A stretch of DNA of 64,000 bases from an uncultured Muribaculaceae bacterium (GCA_944321875.1 CALUMX010000006.1:1-64000); one strand, 5' to 3'. Positions 17,328 to 27,469 are shown, counted from the stretch's first letter. The notes: generated from the letters alone by a model not told the origin. Made by a program: numbers and translations.

Positions 17328-20300
17328 CTATCGAACGATGATTTTCGTTACGTTTTCAGTCGTTTCAGTCACAGCCTTCACTACGTAAGTGCCCGGCAAC
17401 AACTCCTCAGTGAGCTGTTCCATCGAAGCGCATTTCTCTACTTGCTTCAAAATGCGGCCGTAAAGGTCATAAACAGTCACATCCGGCAATTCCTCAAACG
17501 AAATAGCGGCGATGCCTGAACCTTCCACGTTGTTGACTGCAACCGGCACATATACATCAGCTGCACCTCTTGAAGAAATCTTCACATAAGCCTCGTGCAC
17601 GCCCACTTCGTTCGACTGGAACTTAATTGTGAACTTGCCACCACCAGCAGGCAACTCTGCAGGAGATACCTCAAACTTGCTCTTATTCGGACCGCCTACT
17701 GTCAGCACAACAGGTTCTGTCGTATTGAGCGTCTCAACAGTGATTTCTTCTGAAACCTTCGCCTGTCCGACGGTTGCCTCCATCTCGAGCATATCGACTG
17801 AAGGAGTAATCATCGGAAGGTCTGTGCGGCCGAATGAAACGTCGTCGATGTAGTAAACGGTCGTATTCTCACGTCCCAATTGTGTCTTGAAACGGAAACC
17901 GATGAAGAATACATCGTCCAAATCCTGGTTAGAAAGATTGAAGTGGTACTCAAGCCATTCACCATTCTGATCCGGAATATTCGGGAACTGGAAGTCGAAC
18001 GGAGATTCTACTCTATTGCCGTTCTCATCCAAAGTAATGTAAACCATTGTGAGTTCGTCATCCTGCTCTTCTCTCATGAGGTCGCCCATCACGCGGAATG
18101 TAAACATCTTTGTCGCAGCGTTTACGAAATCCAGCGGCGGAGTGACAAGCAGCATTTCCGATGGAGTTGATTCTCCTACCTCTGCCATCGAGTTGTATCC
18201 GCTCACCTTTGCAACACCTTCGTCTTCCAGATTGTAACCCCACCAAGCGCGTGTGCCTTCTACAGCATAGTTGCGCCAGCCTTCAAGAGCCAACGGCTGA
18301 TTGTTTGTATTGCCTGAGAAGTTTTCAATCAGCAACGACAGCGGATTCTCATCAGAAAGCGGTTCTGTGTCACCCTCCTGGTCCGGAGTCGTACCTGAGC
18401 CTGTAGCGTCACCTACCACTGTGATATAGATTGTCTCTGCTTCCAATGCGGAGAACTCAATGCGCTCTGTAAACTTACCTTCCTTCTTCGGTTGGAACGT
18501 GATAGTGAAATCAGTTTCCGCCTCTTTCAGAAGCATGGTTGTGCTGATAAGGAATGAGCCTTCACCCTCGCCCATCAGTTTCACGTTGGCAAAGTCAGGC
18601 AAACCTTTCGTTACGACTTTGATAGTTTGAGTCTGCTTCTCGCCAACGTTTGCCTTGAACTCTGTCAGAGCAGCTGCGTCAACAACAATTGTCGGCGGAT
18701 TTTCCGGGTCAATAGCCACCGTACGTACAGTGAACGCTGTGTTCAGTTCCGGCATGTCGGACGATTCAAAGTTGATGCGAGCCTCATGCTTGCCAACATT
18801 GTCCGGTGTATAGGTAACAACGATATCCGTATTCGATGTTCCAGCCTCGATGGTCTCAGCAGAAAGAGAGAACAGCTTACCATCCTTACCTGTAATATAT
18901 ACGCTCACGGCTGAAGGCAAATTAGCTGCCGCCACTTTCAGACGTACATATTCTGTTGCCTGACCTACAGGAGCCGCAGTACCTTCAAAAATCATTTCAT
19001 CTTCCACGACGAGTGACGGTTCGCCACTGATGCCTGTTTCCATATCGGCCAAGCGGCGCGGACCTACGACAACTGCACCTCCCGAAGTTGAGATACCGGT
19101 CATGGTCACTGCTTCTGACGGAACTGTCGTACCAATAATATCCGTACCGTCAAAGATGTTCATACGACCGGACTCTGTACCGTCGGTAATTTCCGGATTA
19201 ATCATGTCTTCCGTGAATGTCTGTCCGGCAACTTCCTTAAATGTCACATTCGCAACGCGTACCACTTGGTTAGCGTATTCGCTAAGAGCAGCCTTCAATT
19301 CTGCCAAAGTCACATCCACCGGCTCAACAGTCTTACCACTGCCTGTTACATTCACCGGTGTTCCTTCTATCGGTTCAAAATAAATAGAACCAAACGCTGA
19401 CTGCAGATAGCCGACAAAGTTTGTTACCTCATCGCCTTCCTTCAATTCTGCCAATTCGCCGTAACTGTCAGTAATCTTCAAACCACCCGTAGCGTCCTGC
19501 AGATAATATTCCATAGCTGACTTAACCTGTGTGCAGAAAGTTACGACAGCTTTTCCTGTATAGCGGAATGCTTCATAAGTTCCTGCATCTTTTCCTGTAA
19601 GAGTTTTCAAATCAGCCACATCAATAGTTTCAACTGTATACCAGAATACCGTTACCTTCTTCTGATCAGCACCAGGGCTGTCTAACGTAATCTCATACAT
19701 GCCTTCATCGCCGACCTTCGGTGAAATTTCCACCTCCAGATTGAAGCCCTCTTCTGATTCGGCATCAGCCTTCGCAATCGTTGTAGTTGAGAACTTCACC
19801 TGTTCCGTAGCCTCACCACCAACAGTGATGTCACCTCTAAGGTCAGTACCCTTCACATTCAGAATTGACTTGTAGCTCTGACCCTCAAATACGTAATTGT
19901 AACCGATATAAGAAGGATCAGTTGTTATGACTGCCGGTTCCGCAGGCGCTCCAAACAGGTCACCATAGGAGCGGGCCACACGCACAGCATCCACTACGTA
20001 AGTAGGAGCATATCCCATCGCTTCGGAAGCCTGACGGATTTCCAAGCCCTGGAAACCTTTCGCAGGCTCGTCGCCGTCTGCTGCCGTATAAACCGCATCA
20101 GCCGCAGCCGGTTCAGCACCTGAGCCAGAGTTGACGAAAAGTGACACTACATCATCATTTGCCTCCGGATTAAACTGATATTTTACGATAACCTGATAAG
20201 TTTCACCTACGTTGTATTCGTTTTCAGCAAACACCTGATTGTCATCACGGCAGCCCACGCCCAAACGGAATTTGGTATCATCACTGCCCTTGCCTACGAA

Positions 20301-20753
20301 AAGCATACCAACTTCGGTGCCCCACGACTTATCTTTCAGCTCATCATCATAACTGCTCGGTGTCAGGAGTGAAATCAGATAGCTCGGTCCGTAGATATAT
20401 GACATATCCTCTATCTTAATAAGCGTTGAGAAGTAGAGTGCTCCGTCTGAAATCTGCGCTGTTCCCTCAGTAAATTTCGCAAACACTTTCTGTGATGAGG
20501 GAGAGTTGGAAAGACGGATAGCACCACCAACGGCTTCCGACTGATAGCCATCATAGGTTAATGATTCAGCAGTCACCTTTACCGCATTATAGCCGGACGA
20601 GCTGTACTGCCACCACTGTCCGTTACCGTAAAGATTGCCTGTCGGGTAATCGAAATTGTCTTCAAATAGCGTCTGTCCACTCATGGCATTGCCCGAAAGC
20701 AATAGACTGAGCAACACAAACCACTTAGGATTAAAAATGTAACTTCGCTTCAT
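17328..20753 (-). CDS. Large multidomain T9SS cargo protein (LamG-like, OB-like, cleaved-adhesin domains)
   Basis: The 1,141-residue protein has a signal peptide (about 1-26, ending AMSGQ). An N-terminal concanavalin/LamG-like domain spans about 27-265 (LFEDNFDYPTGNLYGNGQWW). Then come an Ig-like repeat, a region resembling the DUF5689/OB-fold (YYLQDATGGLKITDSYGEL, near 415), two further Ig-like beta-repeats, and a choice-of-anchor J/cleaved-adhesin domain (near 795-970, with YYIDDVSFG). The C-terminal T9SS type A tail is VYDLYGRILKQVE, then LLPGTYVVKAV and KIIVR. It should be secreted through T9SS and attached to the surface or released. No protease or glycosidase active site is apparent. 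It is divergent from the T9SS gene at 21091. Confidence 0.88.
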   Translation of the reverse strand: MKRSYIFNPKWFVLLSLLLSGNAMSGQTLFEDNFDYPTGNLYGNGQWWQYSSSGYNAVKVTAESLTYDGYQSEAVGGAIRLSNSPSSQKVFAKFTEGTAQISDGALYFSTLIKIEDMSYIYGPSYLISLLTPSSYDDELKDKSWGTEVGMLFVGKGSDDTKFRLGVGCRDDNQVFAENEYNVGETYQVIVKYQFNPEANDDVVSLFVNSGSGAEPAAADAVYTAADGDEPAKGFQGLEIRQASEAMGYAPTYVVDAVRVARSYGDLFGAPAEPAVITTDPSYIGYNYVFEGQSYKSILNVKGTDLRGDITVGGEATEQVKFSTTTIAKADAESEEGFNLEVEISPKVGDEGMYEITLDSPGADQKKVTVFWYTVETIDVADLKTLTGKDAGTYEAFRYTGKAVVTFCTQVKSAMEYYLQDATGGLKITDSYGELAELKEGDEVTNFVGYLQSAFGSIYFEPIEGTPVNVTGSGKTVEPVDVTLAELKAALSEYANQVVRVANVTFKEVAGQTFTEDMINPEITDGTESGRMNIFDGTDIIGTTVPSEAVTMTGISTSGGAVVVGPRRLADMETGISGEPSLVVEDEMIFEGTAAPVGQATEYVRLKVAAANLPSAVSVYITGKDGKLFSLSAETIEAGTSNTDIVVTYTPDNVGKHEARINFESSDMPELNTAFTVRTVAIDPENPPTIVVDAAALTEFKANVGEKQTQTIKVVTKGLPDFANVKLMGEGEGSFLISTTMLLKEAETDFTITFQPKKEGKFTERIEFSALEAETIYITVVGDATGSGTTPDQEGDTEPLSDENPLSLLIENFSGNTNNQPLALEGWRNYAVEGTRAWWGYNLEDEGVAKVSGYNSMAEVGESTPSEMLLVTPPLDFVNAATKMFTFRVMGDLMREEQDDELTMVYITLDENGNRVESPFDFQFPNIPDQNGEWLEYHFNLSNQDLDDVFFIGFRFKTQLGRENTTVYYIDDVSFGRTDLPMITPSVDMLEMEATVGQAKVSEEITVETLNTTEPVVLTVGGPNKSKFEVSPAELPAGGGKFTIKFQSNEVGVHEAYVKISSRGAADVYVPVAVNNVEGSGIAAISFEELPDVTVYDLYGRILKQVEKCASMEQLTEELLPGTYVVKAVTETTENVTKIIVR

Positions 20754-20827
20754 GTTGTTATTTTATGGTTAGTATTCTTAGTTAAATCAATCTGTAAACG
20801 CAGTCCTGTATTTCCTTCTTAGCCTAC

Positions 20828-20835
20828 CAAAGTTA
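20828..20835 (-). promoter_or_regulatory. -7 box of the 17328-20753 gene
   Basis: On the minus strand this reads TAACTTTG, 74 bp before the start codon. No convincing -33 element lies 20 bp upstream. Confidence 0.5.
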
Positions 20836-21018
20836 TAAAAACTTTTGATACTTTCATAAATTTTATTGCATTTTTTGATAATATTTTTTGCTGAGAACCG
20901 CCAAACCGCACATTTAAAACGTACTACAATAAATGATAAAAGCATGACAACATTACAAAAATTGCACACATATTTTAAAATATTGCGCAAAACATGGTGT
21001 ATTTTCATTTCTTTCTTT

Positions 21019-21026
21019 TATTTTTG
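21019..21026 (+). promoter_or_regulatory. -7 box of the 21091-23016 gene
   Basis: TATTTTTG lies 64 bp before the chosen ATG. The upstream -33 is not clear. Confidence 0.45.
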
Positions 21027-21090
21027 TAAAAGCCAAGGAAAAGCATTCATCCCCGGATTATATTTACAAAATTTTAGAATATTGTTTGAT

Positions 21091-23016
21091 ATGAGATTGT
21101 CAATCCTCACCTCCCTTCCAATTCTTCTGACTGCTGCGAATGCCTACGGCCTGACCGTCGATTTCACAGCCAAGGAAGCTGCCACGACCTATTACAACCA
21201 AGGTTTTGACAGCACCGATGAGTTTAACTCGTGGGAACTGAAAAGCACCAATTCTTCTCCGGAATGCACCTGGCATCTCACGGAGAAACCCTATGTCAAG
21301 GGACTGCCCGCGTTCAGCGCCTTCGAGAGCGACAGCAAAATGTCGCTTGCCATCCGCTACAACGACACCGAGGACCAGCACGAAACCATCACCTCTCCCG
21401 TCGTTGAGATTCAGCCCAACTCATCCTGCGAATTCTACGCCTGCTTCAGCGGCGGACTGCTTGTATTTGCACACTGGTCGCTATGGGTCACTGATATGAC
21501 CGACAATTCCGAACATGAGCTGCTGAATGCCTTCCGATGGGCGCAAGAAGTGGGATTCGACGGTCCGAACTGGATTCCGTTCACCGCCGACCTGTCGCAA
21601 TTTGAAGGAAAAGACGTGCGTTTCAGTTTCAAATACGACGGACAAGGTGGAGAGGACGTGCTCATCGACGGATTCAAAGTCGCCCAAGCCGACACGTCAG
21701 AAGAAGCAAGAGTCAGCATCCACCCGGGAGAGAGCGTCCATTTCACCTCGCTGACCGAGGGAGCCACCGAGTGGAACTGGACATTCGAGGGCGGCACTCC
21801 ATCTTCTTCCTCTGAAGCAAATCCGACAGTCACCTACAGCAAGGCCGGTGTCTACAGCGTCAGTCTGACCGCCGGCGACGGATCCGAATCTTCAACCCGC
21901 GAGCGGAAGGGCTTTGTCACCGTCACCGAAATCGCCCCCAAAGCTATCATCGGAGTTCCCGAGACCGGCTACCTTTCTCCGTGGATTTACTCATTCGTCC
22001 CTGTCGGCGTGCCCGTACAATTTCACGACCTTTCTGAAAACGAGCCGACAGAGTGGTTATGGACCTTTAACGGTACCGACATTACGGAATCAATCGAGCA
22101 GCATCCCACGGTTACCTATCAGCAACACGGAGCATACAGCGTAGGACTGAGAGCGACCAACTCTGCCGGAACAAGCACCGACATGCTTCAGAATGCCATC
22201 CAGGCAGGCGGAGCGCAATACATCTGGAACATCACACCCGAAGAAAATCAGTCGCTCGCTCCCATCAGTTTCCCGTTCTTCGGCTATTACGGCGGCACAA
22301 ACGCTCTCGGGCTTCCCGCGTTTGCCGAACTGTTCCAAGCACCCGCGGCGAAAGCCACAATCAGCGAAGTGGCCGTTTATTTCGCAGTTGCCGATGTTGC
22401 CAATCCCAGTGCGGAACTGACGGTAACCGTTACCGATATGAATGAGAAAGGACTGCCGGGAACGCCCCTCGCCTCCTGCACGCTTACGGCCACCGACATT
22501 CTGTATTCCGACACGGATTTTGAGGAAACCATCTTCCGTTTCGACTCACCGGTAGAAATCGATGATGCATTTTTCATTACTATTGATGGATTGTCGGCCG
22601 ACCCCGACAACACACTTGCCATGTTCTGCTCGCCCAACCGTGGAGAGGACGGGAAATGCACAGCCTATCACCTTGCGGAAGAATGGGACGAGAACGACCA
22701 GCCTACCGGAAAAACCGAATGGTTCAAAGGAGATGAAGCCGTTTCTTTCGCCCTCACCCCACTGCTCGACTATGGAGGCAGCGCAACCGTCGGACAGACA
22801 GCCGCCCCAACATTCCGCCTCGTCACCTCTCAGGAAGCCATCACGGTCATCCCTGGAGGTATAAACGCAGACATCACGGTCTACAACCTTGCCGGACAAC
22901 CCGTCAAGTCTGCACGCAACGTGCAACAACTATCGACGGCCGACCTTCCGGCTGGAATCTACCTCGTCCGTGCAACTGTCGGAGGACAAACAATCGTCAA
23001 AAAAATCATCCGCTAA
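21091..23016 (+). CDS. T9SS cargo protein with two PKD domains
   Basis: The product is 641 residues from the ATG at 21091, which gives a clean signal peptide (MRLSILTSLPILLTAANAYG). The open frame extends upstream, but the extension would bury this signal. An N-terminal beta-sandwich resembling choice-of-anchor domains is followed by two PKD repeats (ATEWNWTFEGGTPSSSSEAN and PTEWLWTFNGTDITESIEQH, each ending TVTYxxxGxYSVxL). A longer beta-rich region follows, then a T9SS type A tail (VYNLAGQPVKSARNV, LPAGIYLVRA, KKIIR). The function is probably surface or secreted binding; no catalytic site is seen. Confidence 0.85.
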   Translation: MRLSILTSLPILLTAANAYGLTVDFTAKEAATTYYNQGFDSTDEFNSWELKSTNSSPECTWHLTEKPYVKGLPAFSAFESDSKMSLAIRYNDTEDQHETITSPVVEIQPNSSCEFYACFSGGLLVFAHWSLWVTDMTDNSEHELLNAFRWAQEVGFDGPNWIPFTADLSQFEGKDVRFSFKYDGQGGEDVLIDGFKVAQADTSEEARVSIHPGESVHFTSLTEGATEWNWTFEGGTPSSSSEANPTVTYSKAGVYSVSLTAGDGSESSTRERKGFVTVTEIAPKAIIGVPETGYLSPWIYSFVPVGVPVQFHDLSENEPTEWLWTFNGTDITESIEQHPTVTYQQHGAYSVGLRATNSAGTSTDMLQNAIQAGGAQYIWNITPEENQSLAPISFPFFGYYGGTNALGLPAFAELFQAPAAKATISEVAVYFAVADVANPSAELTVTVTDMNEKGLPGTPLASCTLTATDILYSDTDFEETIFRFDSPVEIDDAFFITIDGLSADPDNTLAMFCSPNRGEDGKCTAYHLAEEWDENDQPTGKTEWFKGDEAVSFALTPLLDYGGSATVGQTAAPTFRLVTSQEAITVIPGGINADITVYNLAGQPVKSARNVQQLSTADLPAGIYLVRATVGGQTIVKKIIR

Positions 23017-23045
23017 CCCTCATCTTCATTTATATAATAACAAAC

Positions 23046-23089
23046 AGCGGGGAACAGTCCACCCGGACCGCTCCCCGCTTCAATTTTTC
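23046..23089 (+). terminator. Terminator after the PKD/T9SS gene
   Basis: AGCGGGGA (23046-23053) pairs with TCCCCGCT (23072-23079), with an inner GTCC/GGAC stem, followed by TCAATTTTT. Confidence 0.85.
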
Positions 23090-23099
23090 ATTTCTTATT

Positions 23100-24671
23100 T
23101 CATTGCTCCGGCAACAGCAACCGAGCGACTGCCTCGGCACACCGCTCACCGTCCATCGCAGCAGACACGATGCCTCCCGCATAACCGGCACCTTCACCAC
23201 AAGGATAAAGCCCGGCCACTTCGATGTGGGTCATTCTTTCCGCATCGCGCGGTATCCGCACCGGCGACGACGTGCGCGACTCCACTCCTATCAGAATGGC
23301 CTCATTCGTCAGGAATCCCGGACGCAGTTTTCCGAAACGGCGGAAACCCTGCTGCAACCGCCGGCCAATCATCGGCGGCAACCACTTGTCGAGCCGAGAG
23401 GGATGAATGCCGGGCGCATAGGAGGTTCGCGGCAAAGACTTCGTGTCACGCCCTTCCACAAAATCGACCATGCGTTGTGCCCCTGCGTTAAGCGTACGGC
23501 CCGATTGCTCGTAGCAAAGCCTTTCAAGGTCTTCTTGAAACGCCATCATGCGCAAAGCCCCAAACTTATCGTACTTTTTACCAATATCCTCCGGACGCAC
23601 CTCCACAACCATACCGGAATTCGCCCATTGTGAGCCACGATTGGCAGGCGACATGCCATTCACCACCAATTGCTCCGGTCCACTGGATGCCGGCACAACG
23701 ATACCACCCGGACACATACAGAAGGAATAGACACCGCGCTCCTCAACCTGAACGACAAAGCTGTATTCCGCCGCCGGCAAATACTCTCCACGTCCTTGCG
23801 GCGAATGATACTGAATCTGATCAATCAGGTGCTGGGGATGCTCCAGACGCACGCCGACGGCGATACCCTTCGGCTCCAAAACGATGTCCGCGCCGTCAAG
23901 CATACGGTAAACGTCGCGCGCCGAGTGGCCGGTAGCTAAAATAACCGGACCGTCAAAACGGCTTCCGTCAGCGCATTCCACGCCTTTCACGCAGTTGTCC
24001 TCCAATACAAGAGAGGTGACCTTCGTCTGAAAATGCACCTCACCGCCGCTGGCGATAATCTGCTCACGCATATTGCGTATCACTCCCGGCAACTTGTCCG
24101 AACCGATATGGGGATGAGCGTCGATAAGAATATTCTCAGATGCACCGAATTGATTGAATATCTGCAGGATGCGGTCAACCGAGCCACGTTTTTTACTGCG
24201 CGTATAGAGTTTGCCGTCAGAATAGGCACCGGCACCGCCTTCTCCGAAACTGTAGTTGGAATCCTCATCTACGATTCCCTCACGGGAGATACGCGCCAAA
24301 TCCAACCGACGGTCAACGACGTTCTTACCTCGTTCAAGAACCACCGGTCTCACCCCCAGCTCAATCAACCGCAAAGCGGCAAACAAACCGCCGGGACCTG
24401 CTCCCACGACAATGGCTTGCGGCTGTCGGGAAACATCGCCATACACATAAGGCTCGTAACGGGGAGTCATGTCGGAAAGGGAATCCATAAAGCAACGCAC
24501 AGTCAGGTTTACATAGACCTGGCGCTGACGCGCATCAATGGAACGCTTGAGGATACGCACCTTCTTCACCCGTCCGGGAGCTACACCATGATGCCTGTTC
24601 AGATAATTAATAATGCGGCCCTCGTCCGCAGCAGTACGGGGGTCGACCCGCAATTGGAAATCTTCAATCAT
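23100..24671 (-). CDS. NAD(P)/FAD-dependent oxidoreductase (COG2509-like)
   Basis: The 523-residue flavoprotein has an N-terminal small alpha/beta domain (1 to about 85), then a Rossmann FAD motif VVGAGPGGLFAALRL near residue 88 and an ILATGHSARDVY segment typical of uncharacterised FAD-dependent dehydrogenases. GEGGAGAYSDGKLYTR and the final GEGAGYAGGIVSAAMDG loop also fit that family. The physiological substrate is not known. It is monocistronic by position, convergent with the T9SS gene and divergent from the HAD gene. Confidence 0.88.
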   Translation of the reverse strand: MIEDFQLRVDPRTAADEGRIINYLNRHHGVAPGRVKKVRILKRSIDARQRQVYVNLTVRCFMDSLSDMTPRYEPYVYGDVSRQPQAIVVGAGPGGLFAALRLIELGVRPVVLERGKNVVDRRLDLARISREGIVDEDSNYSFGEGGAGAYSDGKLYTRSKKRGSVDRILQIFNQFGASENILIDAHPHIGSDKLPGVIRNMREQIIASGGEVHFQTKVTSLVLEDNCVKGVECADGSRFDGPVILATGHSARDVYRMLDGADIVLEPKGIAVGVRLEHPQHLIDQIQYHSPQGRGEYLPAAEYSFVVQVEERGVYSFCMCPGGIVVPASSGPEQLVVNGMSPANRGSQWANSGMVVEVRPEDIGKKYDKFGALRMMAFQEDLERLCYEQSGRTLNAGAQRMVDFVEGRDTKSLPRTSYAPGIHPSRLDKWLPPMIGRRLQQGFRRFGKLRPGFLTNEAILIGVESRTSSPVRIPRDAERMTHIEVAGLYPCGEGAGYAGGIVSAAMDGERCAEAVARLLLPEQ

Positions 24672-24727
24672 AATTCAAAAAATCATTCTAAGTTATGGAA
24701 AAATCCCCGATTGACAAAATAAATGCT

Positions 24728-24735
24728 TATTTTTG
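24728..24735 (+). promoter_or_regulatory. -7 box of the HAD-YjbR-methyltransferase operon
   Basis: TATTTTTG lies 19 bp before the ATG at 24755. A TTG at 24711-24713 is only 14 bp upstream, so the -33 assignment is doubtful. Confidence 0.45.
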
Positions 24736-24754
24736 CTGAAAAATACGACCTTTT

Positions 24755-25393
24755 ATGAACATCGGAGTACTATTTGACTTAGACGGCGTTGTCATCGACA
24801 GCGAACGAATATATACCCAATTTTGGGAGGAAGTGGAGAAAATTTACCCTACTCATGTGGAGAATTTCGCTCTCGTCATCAAGGGGTCCACACTTCCCAA
24901 AATCCTCAACACTTATTTCCCGGAACAGGAAAAACAGGACAAAATCAACGAAATGCTGAAAGCATTTGAGTTGACAATGAAATATGAACCGTTTGACGAG
25001 GCTCTGCGCTTCATCCGCGAACTGCGTGCTGCCGGCATCAAATGCGCCATCGTCACGAGCAGCTCACGCCGCAAAATGGACAACTTCTACCGCCAGAATC
25101 CCGGTATTCAAGAACTTTTCGATGCCATCATTACCGGCGACATGGTTACCCATTCAAAACCCCATCCAGAGCCTTACCTGCTGGGAGCAAAAGCCATCGG
25201 TATCGACATCAGGAACTGCTGCGTGTTTGAGGACTCTCTTTCCGGCATCGCGTCCGGCATTGCTTCCGGCGCAACGGTTGTCGGCCTCGCCACGACGCTT
25301 CCCATCGAAGAAATTCACGACAAGGCAACTATCGCCATCAATGATTTCACAGGCTTCACCGTCGCCGACATGCTTCAGGCCATGGGCCGGTAA
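24755..25393 (+). CDS. HAD-superfamily hydrolase, beta-phosphoglucomutase-like
   Basis: The 212-residue protein has all four HAD motifs: FDLDGVVIDSE (motif I, residues 7-17), VTSSS (motif II), the motif III lysine in HSKPHPEPY, and FEDSLSGIASG (motif IV). A helical cap of subclass I sits between motifs I and II, as in beta-phosphoglucomutase and small sugar-phosphate phosphatases. The exact substrate cannot be assigned. The YjbR-like gene follows after 13 bp. Confidence 0.92.
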   Translation: MNIGVLFDLDGVVIDSERIYTQFWEEVEKIYPTHVENFALVIKGSTLPKILNTYFPEQEKQDKINEMLKAFELTMKYEPFDEALRFIRELRAAGIKCAIVTSSSRRKMDNFYRQNPGIQELFDAIITGDMVTHSKPHPEPYLLGAKAIGIDIRNCCVFEDSLSGIASGIASGATVVGLATTLPIEEIHDKATIAINDFTGFTVADMLQAMGR

Positions 25394-25406
25394 AAACGTA
25401 TGACTT

Positions 25407-25784
25407 ATGGACATCGAAACCGCCCGACAGCTTTGCCTGTCCTATCCCTGCTCGGAAGAGTCATTTCCGTTTGATGAAACCACATGGACTGCCAAAGTGG
25501 GCGGACGGATGTTTGCCGTCTTGCCTTTGGAAAAAGCCGATATGCTCATACTGAAATGCGACCCGGAAAAAGCCATCGAACTGACAGAGCTCTATGCCGA
25601 CATCGAACCGGCTTGGCATTTCAACAAACGATATTGGATTATGATACGATTCGGAGGCGACGTTCCCGACCGCCTCATCGCCTCCCTCATCGGCCATTCC
25701 TATCAGGAAGTAGTCAAAAAACTGACAAAGAAACTACGCACCGAATTAGGATTAGAACAATTTCTCAATGACGCTCAACAATGA
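25407..25784 (+). CDS. MmcQ/YjbR family protein
   Basis: The 125-residue protein carries the YjbR/CyaY-like fold signature: LSYPCSEESFPFDETTWTAK, then VGGRMFAVL, the KCDPEKAIEL segment and PAWHFNKRYWI. The family is called a DNA-binding protein in databases, but its role is poorly defined. Its stop codon overlaps the next ATG by 4 bp (ATGA), so the methyltransferase is translationally coupled. Confidence 0.92.
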   Translation: MDIETARQLCLSYPCSEESFPFDETTWTAKVGGRMFAVLPLEKADMLILKCDPEKAIELTELYADIEPAWHFNKRYWIMIRFGGDVPDRLIASLIGHSYQEVVKKLTKKLRTELGLEQFLNDAQQ

Positions 25785-27010
25785 ATAGCAACACCCGCTT
25801 CGACTTTATACTCACGGACGAATTCCAAAAGTTTGCCAAGGAACACTCAGCAGCCGACCCTGTCATGCTACGGCTCAAGGATTTAAGCCAACTTCCGTTT
25901 GACAAGGAACTGGCCATCATTCAGCTGGAGTGCCGCAAAAAAGCAAAACGGAAAATACCGGAATTGGCCGAACAACTCGCCTATCCGACGGCCGTCAGCA
26001 TCGAGCAATGCACTTCGTCCATTCTTGCTGAATTCCACGCATCACTGTTTGAGACAGACGACAACGTCATCGACCTTACCTGCGGATTGGGTATCGATAC
26101 GTTCTTCATTGCACAGAAAGCCCAAACGGTGACAAGCGTCGAAGCCAACGACATCGTTGCGGAAGCTGCCGGCTTCAACTACAACCGCCTGGGACGGTCG
26201 AACATCAGCGTCGTATGCGACACTGCCGAACACTTCATCAGCACCCATAGCGGAGAGTTAAAAGCCAATGCCGTATTTGTCGACCCTTCACGACGGCTGA
26301 CACAAGACCGCAACCTGCGCACCTATTCCATCAAGGACACAACTCCCGATGTTGCCCTAATGCTGCCTGAAATCAGACGCTTTGCCGACTTTATGATTGT
26401 CAAGGCTTCCCCGATGGTCGACATCAGTCAAACCATTGCCGATTTCCCCGACATCAGCGATGTGTGGATTCTATCCGTAAAAAATGAGTGCAAGGAGCTG
26501 CTTTTCCGAATTGATTTCCGAACAAAAAAAGAAATCGAAATCCATACGCTGAATTTCGATTCCCTTCATACACAAATATTTTCCTATACATACGGAGCAA
26601 CAGCCTCTCCGCTGATTTCTTCCCATATCGGTCAGGGACACACGCTTTGCGTTCCCAATGCCTCCGTCATGAAAGCCGGGGCCTACAACCTAGCAGCCCA
26701 AGCGTTTGGACTCCGAAAGATAGCGGCCAACTCCCATCTTCTGTTTGCCGAAAAAGGGCAACCGGACTCTTTCCCGGGACGACAGTTTGAAGTCATCGAC
26801 ATCCTGTCGCTCTCCAAACCCGACGTCAAGAAGCTGAAATCCATCACCGGATGTGCCAACATTGCCTGCCGCAACTTCCCGCTGACGCCGGAGGAACTTC
26901 GCAAGAAACTGCGTATCGGCGACGGAGGCGAATACTATATTTTTGCCACGACAACAGCCGACGCTAAAAAAATCCTGCTGCTCTGCAAGCCTCAACAGCC
27001 TACCGCTTGA
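25781..27010 (+). CDS. Class I SAM-dependent methyltransferase with THUMP-like C-terminus
   Basis: The 409-residue protein has a SAM-binding motif [16 protein letters not shown] near residue 97 and VFVDPSRR near 168, where RNA/DNA methylases carry an N/DPPY-like loop. The C-terminal part ends in a domain described as THUMP-like in Bacteroidota homologues, which hints at an RNA substrate. It starts within the stop of the YjbR-like gene and its last 11 bp overlap the end of smpB on the other strand. The smpB terminator appears to sit inside its coding sequence (26966-26998). Confidence 0.85.
   Translation: MNSNTRFDFILTDEFQKFAKEHSAADPVMLRLKDLSQLPFDKELAIIQLECRKKAKRKIPELAEQLAYPTAVSIEQCTSSILAEFHASLFETDDNVIDLTCGLGIDTFFIAQKAQTVTSVEANDIVAEAAGFNYNRLGRSNISVVCDTAEHFISTHSGELKANAVFVDPSRRLTQDRNLRTYSIKDTTPDVALMLPEIRRFADFMIVKASPMVDISQTIADFPDISDVWILSVKNECKELLFRIDFRTKKEIEIHTLNFDSLHTQIFSYTYGATASPLISSHIGQGHTLCVPNASVMKAGAYNLAAQAFGLRKIAANSHLLFAEKGQPDSFPGRQFEVIDILSLSKPDVKKLKSITGCANIACRNFPLTPEELRKKLRIGDGGEYYIFATTTADAKKILLLCKPQQPTA
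26966..26998 (-). terminator. Probable smpB terminator inside the methyltransferase gene
   Basis: On the minus strand, right after the smpB stop, CTGTTG pairs with CAGCAG (plus-strand arms 26993-26998 and 26975-26980), followed by GA and seven T (plus-strand A-run 26966-26972). The stem is short, with one G-U pair, but the U-run is good. Confidence 0.5.
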
Positions 27011-27458
27011 ACAGGCGGTCCATTTCCCGCTTGTCTTCCTTCGCCTTGATGGATTGACGCTTGTCGTATTCCTTCTTACCCTTCGCCAACGCAATCACCA
27101 CCTTGGCAAGGCCACGCTCGTTGATAAACACACGCAACGGCACGATGGAGAAACCGCTATCCTTTGAGGCCTTTCCAATTTCTCGGATTTCCTTCTTATT
27201 CAACAGCAACTTCCGGTCGCGGCGTGAGGTATGATTGTTGTAGGAGCCGTAGAAATACTCTCCTATATACATGTTCTTAATCCAAATCTCGCCGTTGTTC
27301 TCATAGCAGAACGAATCGGTCAGTCCGGCCTTTCCCAGACGGATGGACTTTATCTCGGTTCCGGTCAGGACAATACCGGCTGTAAACGTGTCAAGAATCT
27401 CAAAATCAAAAGTGGCACGTTTATTCTTTATATTGACAGGGGTCAGTTTCATTTTCAT
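27000..27458 (-). CDS. smpB: SsrA-binding protein SmpB
   Basis: The 152-residue protein binds tmRNA and guides it to stalled ribosomes. The core is intact: [39 protein letters not shown], then the [19 protein letters not shown] segment and the basic tail [17 protein letters not shown]. It lies 11 bp after the Yip1-like gene on the same strand. No tmRNA gene is visible in the window. Confidence 0.98.
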   Translation of the reverse strand: MKMKLTPVNIKNKRATFDFEILDTFTAGIVLTGTEIKSIRLGKAGLTDSFCYENNGEIWIKNMYIGEYFYGSYNNHTSRRDRKLLLNKKEIREIGKASKDSGFSIVPLRVFINERGLAKVVIALAKGKKEYDKRQSIKAKEDKREMDRLFKR

Positions 27459-27469
27459 AATTTATCTAT

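Larger units (their letters stand above)
20754..21090. other. Divergent intergenic region between two T9SS cargo genes
   Basis: This 337-bp AT-rich region holds a -7 box for each direction (20828-20835 minus, 21019-21026 plus). The plus-strand frame of the 21091 gene is open back to 20866, but that part has no secretion signal at its start and overlaps both promoter boxes, so I read the region as non-coding. No hairpin or repeat is evident. Confidence 0.6.

Noticed and set aside
20866-21090. N-terminal extension of the PKD/T9SS gene
   Set aside because: It would place 75 residues before an obvious signal peptide and covers the candidate promoter.
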